Origin: Candidatus Latescibacterota bacterium
GTDB taxonomy: Bacteria; JAAXHH01
DNA: 11,084 nt
Direction of reading: 5' to 3'
Assembly (NCBI GenBank): GCA_022821935.1
Contig: JAJECR010000144.1
Coordinates: forward strand, 1 to 11,084
Shown here: positions 4,399 through 11,084 of the stretch, in pieces
Layout: every line of letters starts with the position of its first letter
How positions within the stretch are numbered: the first letter of the stretch is position 1
The notes under the pieces: model-generated
What the model saw: the letters and a program-made list of their open reading frames with translations, nothing else
What the model was told of the DNA's origin: nothing
The model's database searches: none
Position numbers and translations under genes: made by a program

Positions 4399-6772
4399 CC
4401 GCCTCTTCCTGCTCTACCGCCCCATCGGGCTTGGCCATGCGGTAGCCGACGCGTGATTCCGTGAAGATGTACCTGGGGTTCTTCACGTCGTCGCCCAGCT
4501 TGCTGCGCAGTTTCTTCACGATGGCGCGCACTACCCTGGCGTCGTTGGAGTTACGAGACCGCCAGACGTTCCGCAGCAGCTGGTCGTAGGTGACCGCCTT
4601 GCCGGCGTGGGTCGAAAGGAACCGGAGCAGGTCGTACTCGGTGGCCGTCAGTTTGAGCTGCCTGCCTCTGAACGCCACCCGCCTTTCGTCGTAGTAGACG
4701 ACCAATTCGCCGACTTTGAAGGGTTCGGGCGGACCGGCGTCCTTGCGCAGGGCGGCGCGGATCCTTGCGATCAGTTCCGTGGGCGAGAACGGCTTCACGA
4801 CATAATCCGCCGCGCCGATTTCCAGGGCCCTGGCGATCGTCTCGTCTCTTCCGTACGCGGACAGGAAAATGACAGGCCGTTCGGAGAGCGACGGCATGCC
4901 CTCCATCAGCTTGATTCCGTCCGTACCGGGCAGCAGCAGATCGAGCAGCACCAGGTCGGGCCGGCGGGCCTCGATGAGGTTCCGGACCTTGTCCGGATCG
5001 CCGGTCACGACCGATTGGTATCCCGCGTTTTCCAGTACGCCCCGCGTGTATCCCAGTGCCTGGGGATCGTCGTCCACCACGAGGACGAGCGGCTTCCGGC
5101 TGCCGGCGCGTCCGGGCATGGCGGCTTGCGTCCAGCCGTAGCCTGAAACCCCGGGCTCGGCCTCCTCGGCCACCGGGATCGAAAAGGTGAACCGCGTGCC
5201 CGGGCCCTCGTCCACGCTATCGGCCCAGATGCGCCCGCCATGGGCCTCCACCAGGCCCTTGCAGATGGCCAGGCCCAGGCCGGGACCGACCCTGCGGTCG
5301 TCGCGGTCGCTCCGGGCGTACTTCCTGAAGAGGAGCGGCAGGCGCTCGGACGGTATGCCCGGCCCCTCGTCCACGACCGATACCTCCACGAAGAGGTCCT
5401 TCAGCGCCGCCTCCACCCGTATCGTGGACGATTCGGGCGCGTGCTGCGCGGCGTTGGACAGCAGGTTGCCGACCACCTGGACGATGCGCTGCTGATCCGC
5501 CCGCACCCGGGGCAGATCGGCAGGCAGGTCGATCTGGACGGGATTCCTGTGCCCCACGCCCGTGAACATGTTCCTCGCCTGTTCCAACATGACGGCCAGA
5601 TCCACCGGCTCGGGGGACACCGAAAGCGAGCCCGTCTCGATGTACGCCGCGTCCATCAGGTCGTTGATCAGCGCGCTCATGTGATCGGCCTGGGCGTCGA
5701 TGATGCGAAAGAACTGCTGCGATTCGGCCGGGTGCAGTACGGACGTGGACCCCAACGCGGTGGTGGCACAGCCCTTGATGGTAGCGAGCGGCGCCCGCAT
5801 CTCGTGGTTCACCATGCTCAGGAATTCGGCCCGCTGACGTTCCTGCTCCTCGATCGGCGTCATGTCCTGTATCGTGACCACGACCGACAGGACCTCTTCC
5901 CGTTCGGAAACGATGGGTGTGGCGTTGACCAGCGTCGTGACCTTTCTCCCGTCCGGAAACTCGAGGAGGATCTCCTCGGCCCGCACCGTCCTGGCCTCGC
6001 GCAATATGCGCACCAGTCCGCCATACTCCCACGGTTCGATCCTGCGTCCGTCCGCCCGCCGTACGGTGGCCACTTCCAGGATTTCCATGATCGAGCGTTC
6101 CCGTATGTCCAGGTCGCCGACGATGCGACGGATCTCCTGGTTGTACGACTCGACCCCACCGTTTCGGGCGTCAAACACCACCACCCCCACCGGCGAGGTG
6201 TCGATCAGCGCCTCCAGGTCGGCTTTCGCCTGCATTCCGTCCTGGTACTTCCGGGCGTTGGCTATCGCCGCCCCGGCCTGGGACGCGAACAGTGCCATGA
6301 TGCCCTCGTCCTCTTCGGTGAACTCCTGCCCGGCCTCCTTGTCGAGCAGGTAGAAGTATCCGGCCGGCGCACCCGGATGGCGTATGGGCATCCCCATGAA
6401 GCTTCGTTCCAACAAGGCATGCCCGGGCAGACCGAACGAGGCCAGGTGCGCTGAAATGTCCTTCAGCCTGAGCGGCTGCCTTACGTCCCTCAGATAGTCC
6501 CATAGTTCGGCCGCAACGGGCAGATCCAGGAGCTGGTCGCGCTCGCCGGGATCCAGGCCGTCGGTGACGGAATCCAGCGGTTTTCCTGAACTGTCCCAGG
6601 TGGTGATTCCGCCATAACCCGCGCTTGCCAGGGCGCGGGCGCTTGCCACGGTTTCCCGCAGGACGGTATCTACCTCGAGACTCTGGCTGATGCGCAGGCT
6701 GGCCTCGCTCAACCGGGAGAGTCTTTCCTGCAACATTTCGACCTGGGCTTCCAGGCCGTCGGCGTTCGTCAC
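4358..6772 (-). CDS. Hybrid histidine kinase / OmpR-type response regulator in one chain
   Basis: A soluble signalling protein of 804 residues with no membrane segment. In order: GAF-like domain (~23-175), PAS domain (~183-305), HisKA with phospho-accepting His323 in VNHEMRAPL (~313-378), HATPase_c (~425-535) with N-box Asn436/Asn440, G1 DEGPGIP (468-474) and G2 GPGLGLAI (496-503), receiver domain (~560-675) with acidic pocket Asp567-569, phosphoacceptor Asp611, Ser638 and Lys660, and an OmpR/PhoB winged helix (~686-778; VVRAIVKKLRSKLGDD helix, YIFTESRVGYRM wing). An acidic Glu-rich tail follows. All residues needed for kinase, receiver and DNA-binding function are present, so the chain can sense, phosphorylate and bind DNA without a separate regulator. 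The GTG at 6772 is chosen because AAGGAG (6784-6779) lies 6 nt upstream; the GTG at 6862, 30 codons earlier, has no ribosome site. It lies 168 nt behind the autotransporter on the same strand. The sensed signal and target genes are unknown. Confidence 0.93.
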   Translation of the reverse strand: MTNADGLEAQVEMLQERLSRLSEASLRISQSLEVDTVLRETVASARALASAGYGGITTWDSSGKPLDSVTDGLDPGERDQLLDLPVAAELWDYLRDVRQPLRLKDISAHLASFGLPGHALLERSFMGMPIRHPGAPAGYFYLLDKEAGQEFTEEDEGIMALFASQAGAAIANARKYQDGMQAKADLEALIDTSPVGVVVFDARNGGVESYNQEIRRIVGDLDIRERSIMEILEVATVRRADGRRIEPWEYGGLVRILREARTVRAEEILLEFPDGRKVTTLVNATPIVSEREEVLSVVVTIQDMTPIEEQERQRAEFLSMVNHEMRAPLATIKGCATTALGSTSVLHPAESQQFFRIIDAQADHMSALINDLMDAAYIETGSLSVSPEPVDLAVMLEQARNMFTGVGHRNPVQIDLPADLPRVRADQQRIVQVVGNLLSNAAQHAPESSTIRVEAALKDLFVEVSVVDEGPGIPSERLPLLFRKYARSDRDDRRVGPGLGLAICKGLVEAHGGRIWADSVDEGPGTRFTFSIPVAEEAEPGVSGYGWTQAAMPGRAGSRKPLVLVVDDDPQALGYTRGVLENAGYQSVVTGDPDKVRNLIEARRPDLVLLDLLLPGTDGIKLMEGMPSLSERPVIFLSAYGRDETIARALEIGAADYVVKPFSPTELIARIRAALRKDAGPPEPFKVGELVVYYDERRVAFRGRQLKLTATEYDLLRFLSTHAGKAVTYDQLLRNVWRSRNSNDARVVRAIVKKLRSKLGDDVKNPRYIFTESRVGYRMAKPDGAVEQEEAVETEGAPEKEDAS

Positions 6773-6940
6773 GTTCTGCTCCTTGATACGTTCCTGGTCT
6801 CCAGCGTTGGCCAGGTCTGAGGACCAAACGCCCGCCCGTTTCCAAGATGTACCGCTAAACACCCATCCGGACCGCTTCCCGCGGAGGCCGCCCGATCAGA
6901 CTCCTCCTATCCTGCCCGTTACGCCTACGTCGCTACCGCC

Positions 6941-9900
6941 TCAGAAGCTCATCCTTCCCAGGAGGCCGATGCGGTGGTCCGGCGTCCGGCCGTTCCCTTC
7001 GATGCGTTCGCCGGCGAGCTCGAAACTCAATAGGCCGGCCGCGCCGCCGGTGGAACCCAACCGCGCGCCGAGACGCACGCGGCGCCGGTCATCACCGGCC
7101 ACGTCCACCACGCCAAAGGGCGTCACCAGCATTTCGCTCATCGCGGGATGCGCGAGGCCATAACCGATTTCAGCCTTCATGCCGGCGCCCCTTCGGGACG
7201 ACCGCACGAGGCCCTCTACCGGCGCTTCGCGCCACATATCGCCGGACATATCGGTATCGGCGCCGATCCGGGGAACGACAGCCATGGAGAAACCCTGTCC
7301 GCTGGCGCCCAACGGCTTCACGTATGCAGCCAGCGAAATACCGTGTTCCTTGACCTCATCGCCCGAGTGCGAAGCCAGCAGCCGGCCACGCGCTTCGACG
7401 CCGGTCCTGCCTCGGGCGATTTTGAGTCCGCCGGCGACCTCTATGCCGCCACCGGTCTGGCCGTCGCCGCCGTCATACCGGCCGGCCACCTGGGCGAAGG
7501 GCGATACGCGCATGCCGTTGTCCATTTCGATGGTCCCCGAACCTTCGAGACCGAGACGCATGCGATGAATACCGGCTTCCAGGTTGCTTAAGGATGCGGA
7601 TTCGCTGTCGGCGGCCGACAGGTTGGCAATGCCCGCGTCGCCGATGATGCCCAGGTCCAGCCCTTCGATACCCGATCCGACCAACTGCGCCCGCGCACCA
7701 AACAAGAACATAAGCATGGACAGATCGCTGGTCATTTCATTCGATTCGACTTCTCCCGAACCGAAACCGCCGACCCCCCAGACCTCGATGATGTAATCAG
7801 GAACGTGCCACAGCACATAGGGATACACGCTGTTCAAGGTGGTTTCCAACTTACCACCCGATACCGCAACGTCGTAATCCGAACTACCCATGGTACGGCC
7901 GACGGCCACGCCGCCCGTCCAGCCGCCGGCCTTCGAAACATCCATGCCGAAGTATCCGGAAATCAACGATCCGTCGTAGGTGGCGGTCTGAGCGGTCGCA
8001 CCTTCAAAGGCGTTCCAGTCGCCGGCGCCCCAGATCGTGTAGCTCAGGCCGTCCCCGCCGCCTGCCTGCGGCGCATCGTCCAACGCGTAGTAGAAGGACG
8101 TGCCCCGCATCAGTTCACGGGCCGAGACGGGTTGACCGCTCATCTGGTCCATGTTTCCGCCGGCAGCACCGAACTTTCTCGTCTCCCGTGTACCGGTCAG
8201 GCTCACCACGGCTTCCAGACCGGCCGCCATGCCGTCGACCCGCCGGTTGCCCAAAGCAACCCGGCGCTCGGAACCGGTCACCGCGAACCGGCCGCCGATC
8301 GTGCTCGACACACTCGACAGAATCCCACGGCCCATGGCCGCCAGGATGTCGTTGTAGACCATCCGCTCTTCGGCTACGGTCGTTACGGTCACGCCGAAGT
8401 CGACACTGACGGACCCCGCGTCGTTCGTTGCGACAACCGTTACGCGGGCCGAGCCCTTGCGGTTGGACGCGATCGACAGGGTCGAACCCGAAATGTCCGC
8501 CGACGCCACCTCTTCCGAGGAGGACGAAGCCGAGAAGGCAAGGGATCTGCCCGAGAAAACTACGGCTAAGTCGACCTGACGGGAGCTTCCCGCTTCCAGT
8601 GTCAGGTCGGAGATCGCATCCGCTACCCCGGGAGCCAGGTAGTTATCGACGATCGTCAGCGTTACGCGGTCGAACTCGCTGCCGTCCCAGTTCGCGGATA
8701 CGACGATCGTCTCGTCGCCCGGCTCGTAGACTTCATCGTCCACGACCGCGAAGTCGAGCTCCGTGTCCGCGGACCTGCCGCCCACGGGTATGACGATCTC
8801 GGTGTTTCCGGTCAGGCTATAGTCCGTACCCCGGCTGGCCGTGCCGCCCACGTCCAGCGTAATCACGGTCGGTACCGTAACCGCGGCACCGGACAGTTCG
8901 ACGGCAAACGACACCGTCTGAACACCGCCGCCTTCGCGCAACGCAACCGGAGCGGCGCTCAGACTGAACGTCGCCGTGACGCTCACGCCGAAGTTGTAAC
9001 TCACGGCACCGGCGGCGTTGGTCGCGGCGATCGTCACACGACCCGATCCCAGGTAGTTGGCGGTTACCACCAGCGAGGTATCCACGATCTCGGCCGAAAT
9101 CGCGCCGCCCGTGGCCGATACCGTGTAGATCAGGTTCTTGCCCGAAAAAACGGTGGTCATGTCGGCGCGGAAGGAAGCGCCGGTTATGAGGGTTACATCG
9201 GAAATCGGGTTGGCGACCGCCGGAGCCGAATAGTTATCGATGATGGTCAGCGTCACCACGGCGAGATCCTCGACATTCCTTCTCGCGGTCACCACGATCG
9301 TCTCATTGCCCGGTTCATAGACTTCATCGTCCACTACCGTGAAAGTGATCTGCGTGCCCGCCGTCGTTTCGCCGGCAGGAATGACGATCTCCGCTGTGCC
9401 TTCCCACGCGTAGTCCGTACCCGGGCTCGCCGTACCGGTAATGCCCAGTGTGATCACGGTGGGTATCGGTACCGCGGGGCCGGACAACGTAGCATCGAAG
9501 GTGACCGTCTGGGCGCCCGCGTCTTCGCGCAACACGGCCGGAACGCCGCTCAGGACGATATCCGGCACATCGTTGTCTACGATCGTGATCACTACCGGTT
9601 CGGTGATCGTTCCCATCAGATTACCCGCGAATGCGGCGAACTCGTCGGTTTCATATACCTCGTCATCCACCGGAACGACGGTCAGGTTTATGCTCCCCGT
9701 AGGCTGTCCTGCGGGAATCGTAATCACGATGTTCGGAGTAGTCGCCAGTTCCAACACGTTGAGATCCGCGTTCGGACCAATCAGGGTAGCGGTGCTTTGT
9801 TCCGGCAGCGGCACCAGGCCCACGTGAAGATCCGTCGCGCTGACCACGGAGGCCGTCGCGGTAACGACGCCCACCTGCGCTCCACCGCCTTCATCGATCC

Positions 9901-10768
9901 TGTCCGGCGTAGTGCTCAGCGTGATGGTCGGTACCGTCTCGTCATCGATGATCTCCAGCGTTACGGGCATGGTCAGCGGCTCGCCCATTGCCCCCACGCC
10001 CACGACGACGAACGTCTCCGTGCCTTCGTAGATCGCGTCATCCGTGGGAACGACGGTGACCTCCAGAACGCCTTCGGTCTGTTCCGGAGCGATGACGATC
10101 GGCTGGTCCAGCGGCTGCGCGGTAAGATCGCCCGGAATCGCGGCCGTGCTTTGATCGAGCACGGGAGCCAACGCGATGACGGTAGGCACGCTGCTCGCGA
10201 CTGACGCCGTTGCCTTTACCGTGACCACCTGCGGCCCGCCGCCTTCATCGATCATGTCCGGGGAAGCGCTCAGCGTAAAGGTCGGCATCGGATCGTCGTC
10301 GTTGATCTCCAGCGATACGGGCATGATCAGGTATCGGCCCGTGGGGGTGGGGATTTCCACGCCCTCGACCACCAGCGTCTCCGTACCTTCGTAGATCGCG
10401 TCATCCGTGGGAACGACGGTGACCACCAGCACACCTTCGGTCTGGCCCGCAGCGATGACGATCGGCTGATCCAGCGGCGTGGCAACCAGATCATCCGGCA
10501 ACGTGGCCGTGCTCTGATCGAGCACGGGATTGAGCGCGATGATGATCGGCGCCCTGGCCGTGTCCTGCACCGTCGCCTTAATGGTCACCATTTGCGGTCC
10601 GCCGCCTTCGTCCACGGACGCCGGTTCAACGGCGAGGTCCACCGTGGTCTGTGCCGAAACATCCGCGCGGATCGTCAGAACGGACGCCGGTGCGAGCGCG
10701 AGTGCAAACACCAGGATTCTGACGCTCCAGACTCGCGTGAGACTCCGGTACCCGGAAGTGTAGCGCAT
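6941..10768 (-). CDS. Autotransporter with Calx-beta and Ig-like repeat passenger
   Basis: Type V secreted protein of 1275 residues, apparently complete and without any cysteine. A long signal peptide (1-39; basic start, hydrophobic ILVFALALAPASVLTI, probable cut at VSA-QT) is followed by three Calx-beta-type repeats (~42-157, 163-275, 279-399). These carry the 'D(E/A)xYEGTET' acidic signature and open with 'DEGGG.Q'. Then come two composite modules, each one Calx-beta repeat plus one Ig-like domain (402-597 and 600-797). A linker helix around YNDILAAMGRGILSSVSSTI (805-824) leads to the beta-barrel (~905-1275), built of alternating amphipathic strands and ending in HRIGLLGRMSF with the C-terminal Phe recognised by BAM. 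No protease, lipase or other catalytic motif is visible in the passenger, so an adhesive or structural, possibly calcium-binding, surface role is inferred. The ATG at 10768 has AAAAGGAG (10785-10778) 9 nt upstream. A promoter is seen at 10882-10910. Confidence 0.92.
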   Translation of the reverse strand: MRYTSGYRSLTRVWSVRILVFALALAPASVLTIRADVSAQTTVDLAVEPASVDEGGGPQMVTIKATVQDTARAPIIIALNPVLDQSTATLPDDLVATPLDQPIVIAAGQTEGVLVVTVVPTDDAIYEGTETLVVEGVEIPTPTGRYLIMPVSLEINDDDPMPTFTLSASPDMIDEGGGPQVVTVKATASVASSVPTVIALAPVLDQSTAAIPGDLTAQPLDQPIVIAPEQTEGVLEVTVVPTDDAIYEGTETFVVVGVGAMGEPLTMPVTLEIIDDETVPTITLSTTPDRIDEGGGAQVGVVTATASVVSATDLHVGLVPLPEQSTATLIGPNADLNVLELATTPNIVITIPAGQPTGSINLTVVPVDDEVYETDEFAAFAGNLMGTITEPVVITIVDNDVPDIVLSGVPAVLREDAGAQTVTFDATLSGPAVPIPTVITLGITGTASPGTDYAWEGTAEIVIPAGETTAGTQITFTVVDDEVYEPGNETIVVTARRNVEDLAVVTLTIIDNYSAPAVANPISDVTLITGASFRADMTTVFSGKNLIYTVSATGGAISAEIVDTSLVVTANYLGSGRVTIAATNAAGAVSYNFGVSVTATFSLSAAPVALREGGGVQTVSFAVELSGAAVTVPTVITLDVGGTASRGTDYSLTGNTEIVIPVGGRSADTELDFAVVDDEVYEPGDETIVVSANWDGSEFDRVTLTIVDNYLAPGVADAISDLTLEAGSSRQVDLAVVFSGRSLAFSASSSSEEVASADISGSTLSIASNRKGSARVTVVATNDAGSVSVDFGVTVTTVAEERMVYNDILAAMGRGILSSVSSTIGGRFAVTGSERRVALGNRRVDGMAAGLEAVVSLTGTRETRKFGAAGGNMDQMSGQPVSARELMRGTSFYYALDDAPQAGGGDGLSYTIWGAGDWNAFEGATAQTATYDGSLISGYFGMDVSKAGGWTGGVAVGRTMGSSDYDVAVSGGKLETTLNSVYPYVLWHVPDYIIEVWGVGGFGSGEVESNEMTSDLSMLMFLFGARAQLVGSGIEGLDLGIIGDAGIANLSAADSESASLSNLEAGIHRMRLGLEGSGTIEMDNGMRVSPFAQVAGRYDGGDGQTGGGIEVAGGLKIARGRTGVEARGRLLASHSGDEVKEHGISLAAYVKPLGASGQGFSMAVVPRIGADTDMSGDMWREAPVEGLVRSSRRGAGMKAEIGYGLAHPAMSEMLVTPFGVVDVAGDDRRRVRLGARLGSTGGAAGLLSFELAGERIEGNGRTPDHRIGLLGRMSF
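8378..9565 (-). repeat. Two tandem Calx-beta + Ig-like modules
   Basis: Within the autotransporter gene, residues 402-597 (8978-9565) and 600-797 (8378-8971) are two copies of the same ~196-residue unit. Shared landmarks in order are VPTVITL or IPTVITL, GTAS.GTDY, (T)EIVIP.G, VVDDEVYEPG.ET, VTLTI.DNY, VAN/VAD-ISD, VFSG, and AATNAAG / VATNDAG followed by FGV.V. The unit arose by duplication of a pair of domains. The two copies have diverged clearly, so this is older than the repeat pair nearer the N-terminus. Confidence 0.85.
9944..10645 (-). repeat. Near-identical pair of Calx-beta repeats
   Basis: Residues 42-157 (10298-10645) and 163-275 (9944-10282) of the autotransporter are tandem copies. 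Shared stretches include DEGGGPQ, PVLDQSTA, LDQPIVIA, TEGVL and a run VVPTDDAIYEGTET. At the DNA level, 10023-10061 and 10386-10424 are identical over 39 nt, at an offset of 363 bp (121 codons), so conservation extends to codon choice. A third, more diverged copy follows at 9572-9934. Confidence 0.88.
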
Positions 10769-10881
10769 GTCCCCATTCTCCTTTTACGTGCCACAAAAGC
10801 AGCAGATCGGTTTCATTCGGACGCTTTACAAGCTGATTCGGTCAGACTCGCAATCGCGGATACTTAACAGTTGTTGATAGG

Positions 10882-10910
10882 AGTATACGAGGCGCACGCC
10901 GCAAGATCAA
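10882..10910 (-). promoter_or_regulatory. Sigma70-type promoter for the autotransporter gene
   Basis: On the minus strand, TTGATC (10910-10905, 4 of 6 matches to the -35) is followed by an optimal 17-bp spacer and TATACT (10887-10882, 5 of 6 matches to the -10). The start point would be near 10875, giving a leader of about 107 nt before the ATG at 10768. The surrounding DNA is locally more AT-rich than the flanking genes. This is the best promoter match I found in the window. Confidence 0.6.
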
Positions 10911-10927
10911 GCAATTAACCGGTATCT

Positions 10928-10944
10928 CGCTCGTACACCGAGCG
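10928..10944 (-). terminator. Small hairpin after the partial gene
   Basis: cgctcg (10928-10933) and cgagcg (10939-10944) form a 6-bp stem with a 5-nt loop, 2 nt beyond the stop codon of the minus-strand gene that enters from the right edge. There is no following T-run on the minus strand, so strong intrinsic termination is not expected; it may be a weak terminator or a stabilising 3' hairpin. Confidence 0.3.
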
Positions 10945-10946
10945 CA

Positions 10947-11084
10947 CTACGGCAAGACCGTCTCCCCATTCCAGTTGTCTGGGAAGGGCCTGTAGGCATC
11001 GTACGGATAGTCCAGCTCGGGCTGCAGCACGATCGGGACGTCCGCGCGCCATCCCGACACCGTCCGTCTGTCCGATGCGTCGGG
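10947..11084 (-). CDS. C-terminal end of an unidentified protein (5'-partial)
   Basis: The minus strand is open from the right edge to a TAG at 10949-10947, giving 45 residues. They include SGWRADVPIVLQPELDYPYD followed by AYRPFPDNWNGETVLP at the C-terminus. The composition, with balanced hydrophobic and aromatic residues and few of the Arg/Ala/Pro runs seen in shadow frames, looks like true protein. The end lies just before a small hairpin and the autotransporter promoter, a sensible place for a gene boundary. I do not recognise the family; the piece is too short to name a function. Confidence 0.5.
   Translation of the reverse strand, partial: PDASDRRTVSGWRADVPIVLQPELDYPYDAYRPFPDNWNGETVLP

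Noticed and set aside
5240..6454. 404-codon plus-strand open frame antisense to the kinase
   Set aside because: It lies wholly opposite an intact multi-domain kinase, has Arg/Gly/His-rich shadow composition, no signal or motif, and reflects the high GC content.
6773..6862. Kinase start at GTG 6862
   Set aside because: No ribosome site precedes it and the extra 30 residues show no domain; GTG 6772 has AAGGAG 6 nt upstream.
7805..8569. 254-codon plus-strand open frame antisense to the autotransporter barrel
   Set aside because: Shadow of the barrel-coding strand; the minus-strand protein shows clear domain structure throughout and the plus frame shows none.
9944..10645. Regularly spaced repeats as a CRISPR array
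   Set aside because: The repeat unit is over 300 bp, lies in frame in a coding gene, and encodes protein domains.

Overview
The window looks like a piece of a GC-rich diderm (Gram-negative-type) bacterial chromosome. The evidence is a complete autotransporter ending in an outer-membrane beta-barrel with a terminal Phe, at least four proteins with lipobox signal peptides, and a secreted-type metzincin protease. The set of metzincin with Ig-like companions, leucine-rich-repeat debris and a soluble hybrid kinase resembles uncultured lineages around Gemmatimonadota/Latescibacterota. That placement is an impression from remembered protein families, not a measured result.

Layout. (1) Bases 3-2240, plus strand: a compact run of three genes for exported proteins. 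The first is the C-terminal part of a zinc metzincin protease, the second a lipoprotein with an Ig/cadherin-like domain, and the third an exported protein of unknown function whose ATG overlaps the previous stop. (2) Bases 2241-2326: a short convergent gap with an imperfect 15-bp direct repeat. (3) Bases 2327-3820, minus strand: a three-gene lipoprotein operon. A BamE/SmpA-like lipoprotein comes first, followed by two lipoproteins that are divergent paralogues of each other and overlap by ATGA. No biochemical role is known to me for this trio. (4) Bases 3964 to about 4398, minus strand: a 5'-truncated leucine-rich-repeat remnant lying directly against the kinase stop codon. (5) Bases 4358-6772, minus strand: an 804-residue soluble signalling protein with GAF, PAS, histidine kinase, receiver and OmpR-type DNA-binding domains in one chain. 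(6) Bases 6941-10768, minus strand: a 1275-residue, cysteine-free autotransporter whose passenger is five Calx-beta-type repeats and two Ig-like repeats. A good sigma70-type promoter lies upstream of it. (7) Bases 10947-11084, minus strand: the last 45 codons of an unidentified gene.

How the parts may work together: most of the window makes envelope or extracellular proteins. The kinase follows the autotransporter on the same strand with 168 bp between them and no obvious terminator, so the two could share a transcript. This is inference. Most likely to repay study are the three-lipoprotein operon, the one-chain kinase/transcription factor, and the repeat-built autotransporter with signs of recent internal duplication.
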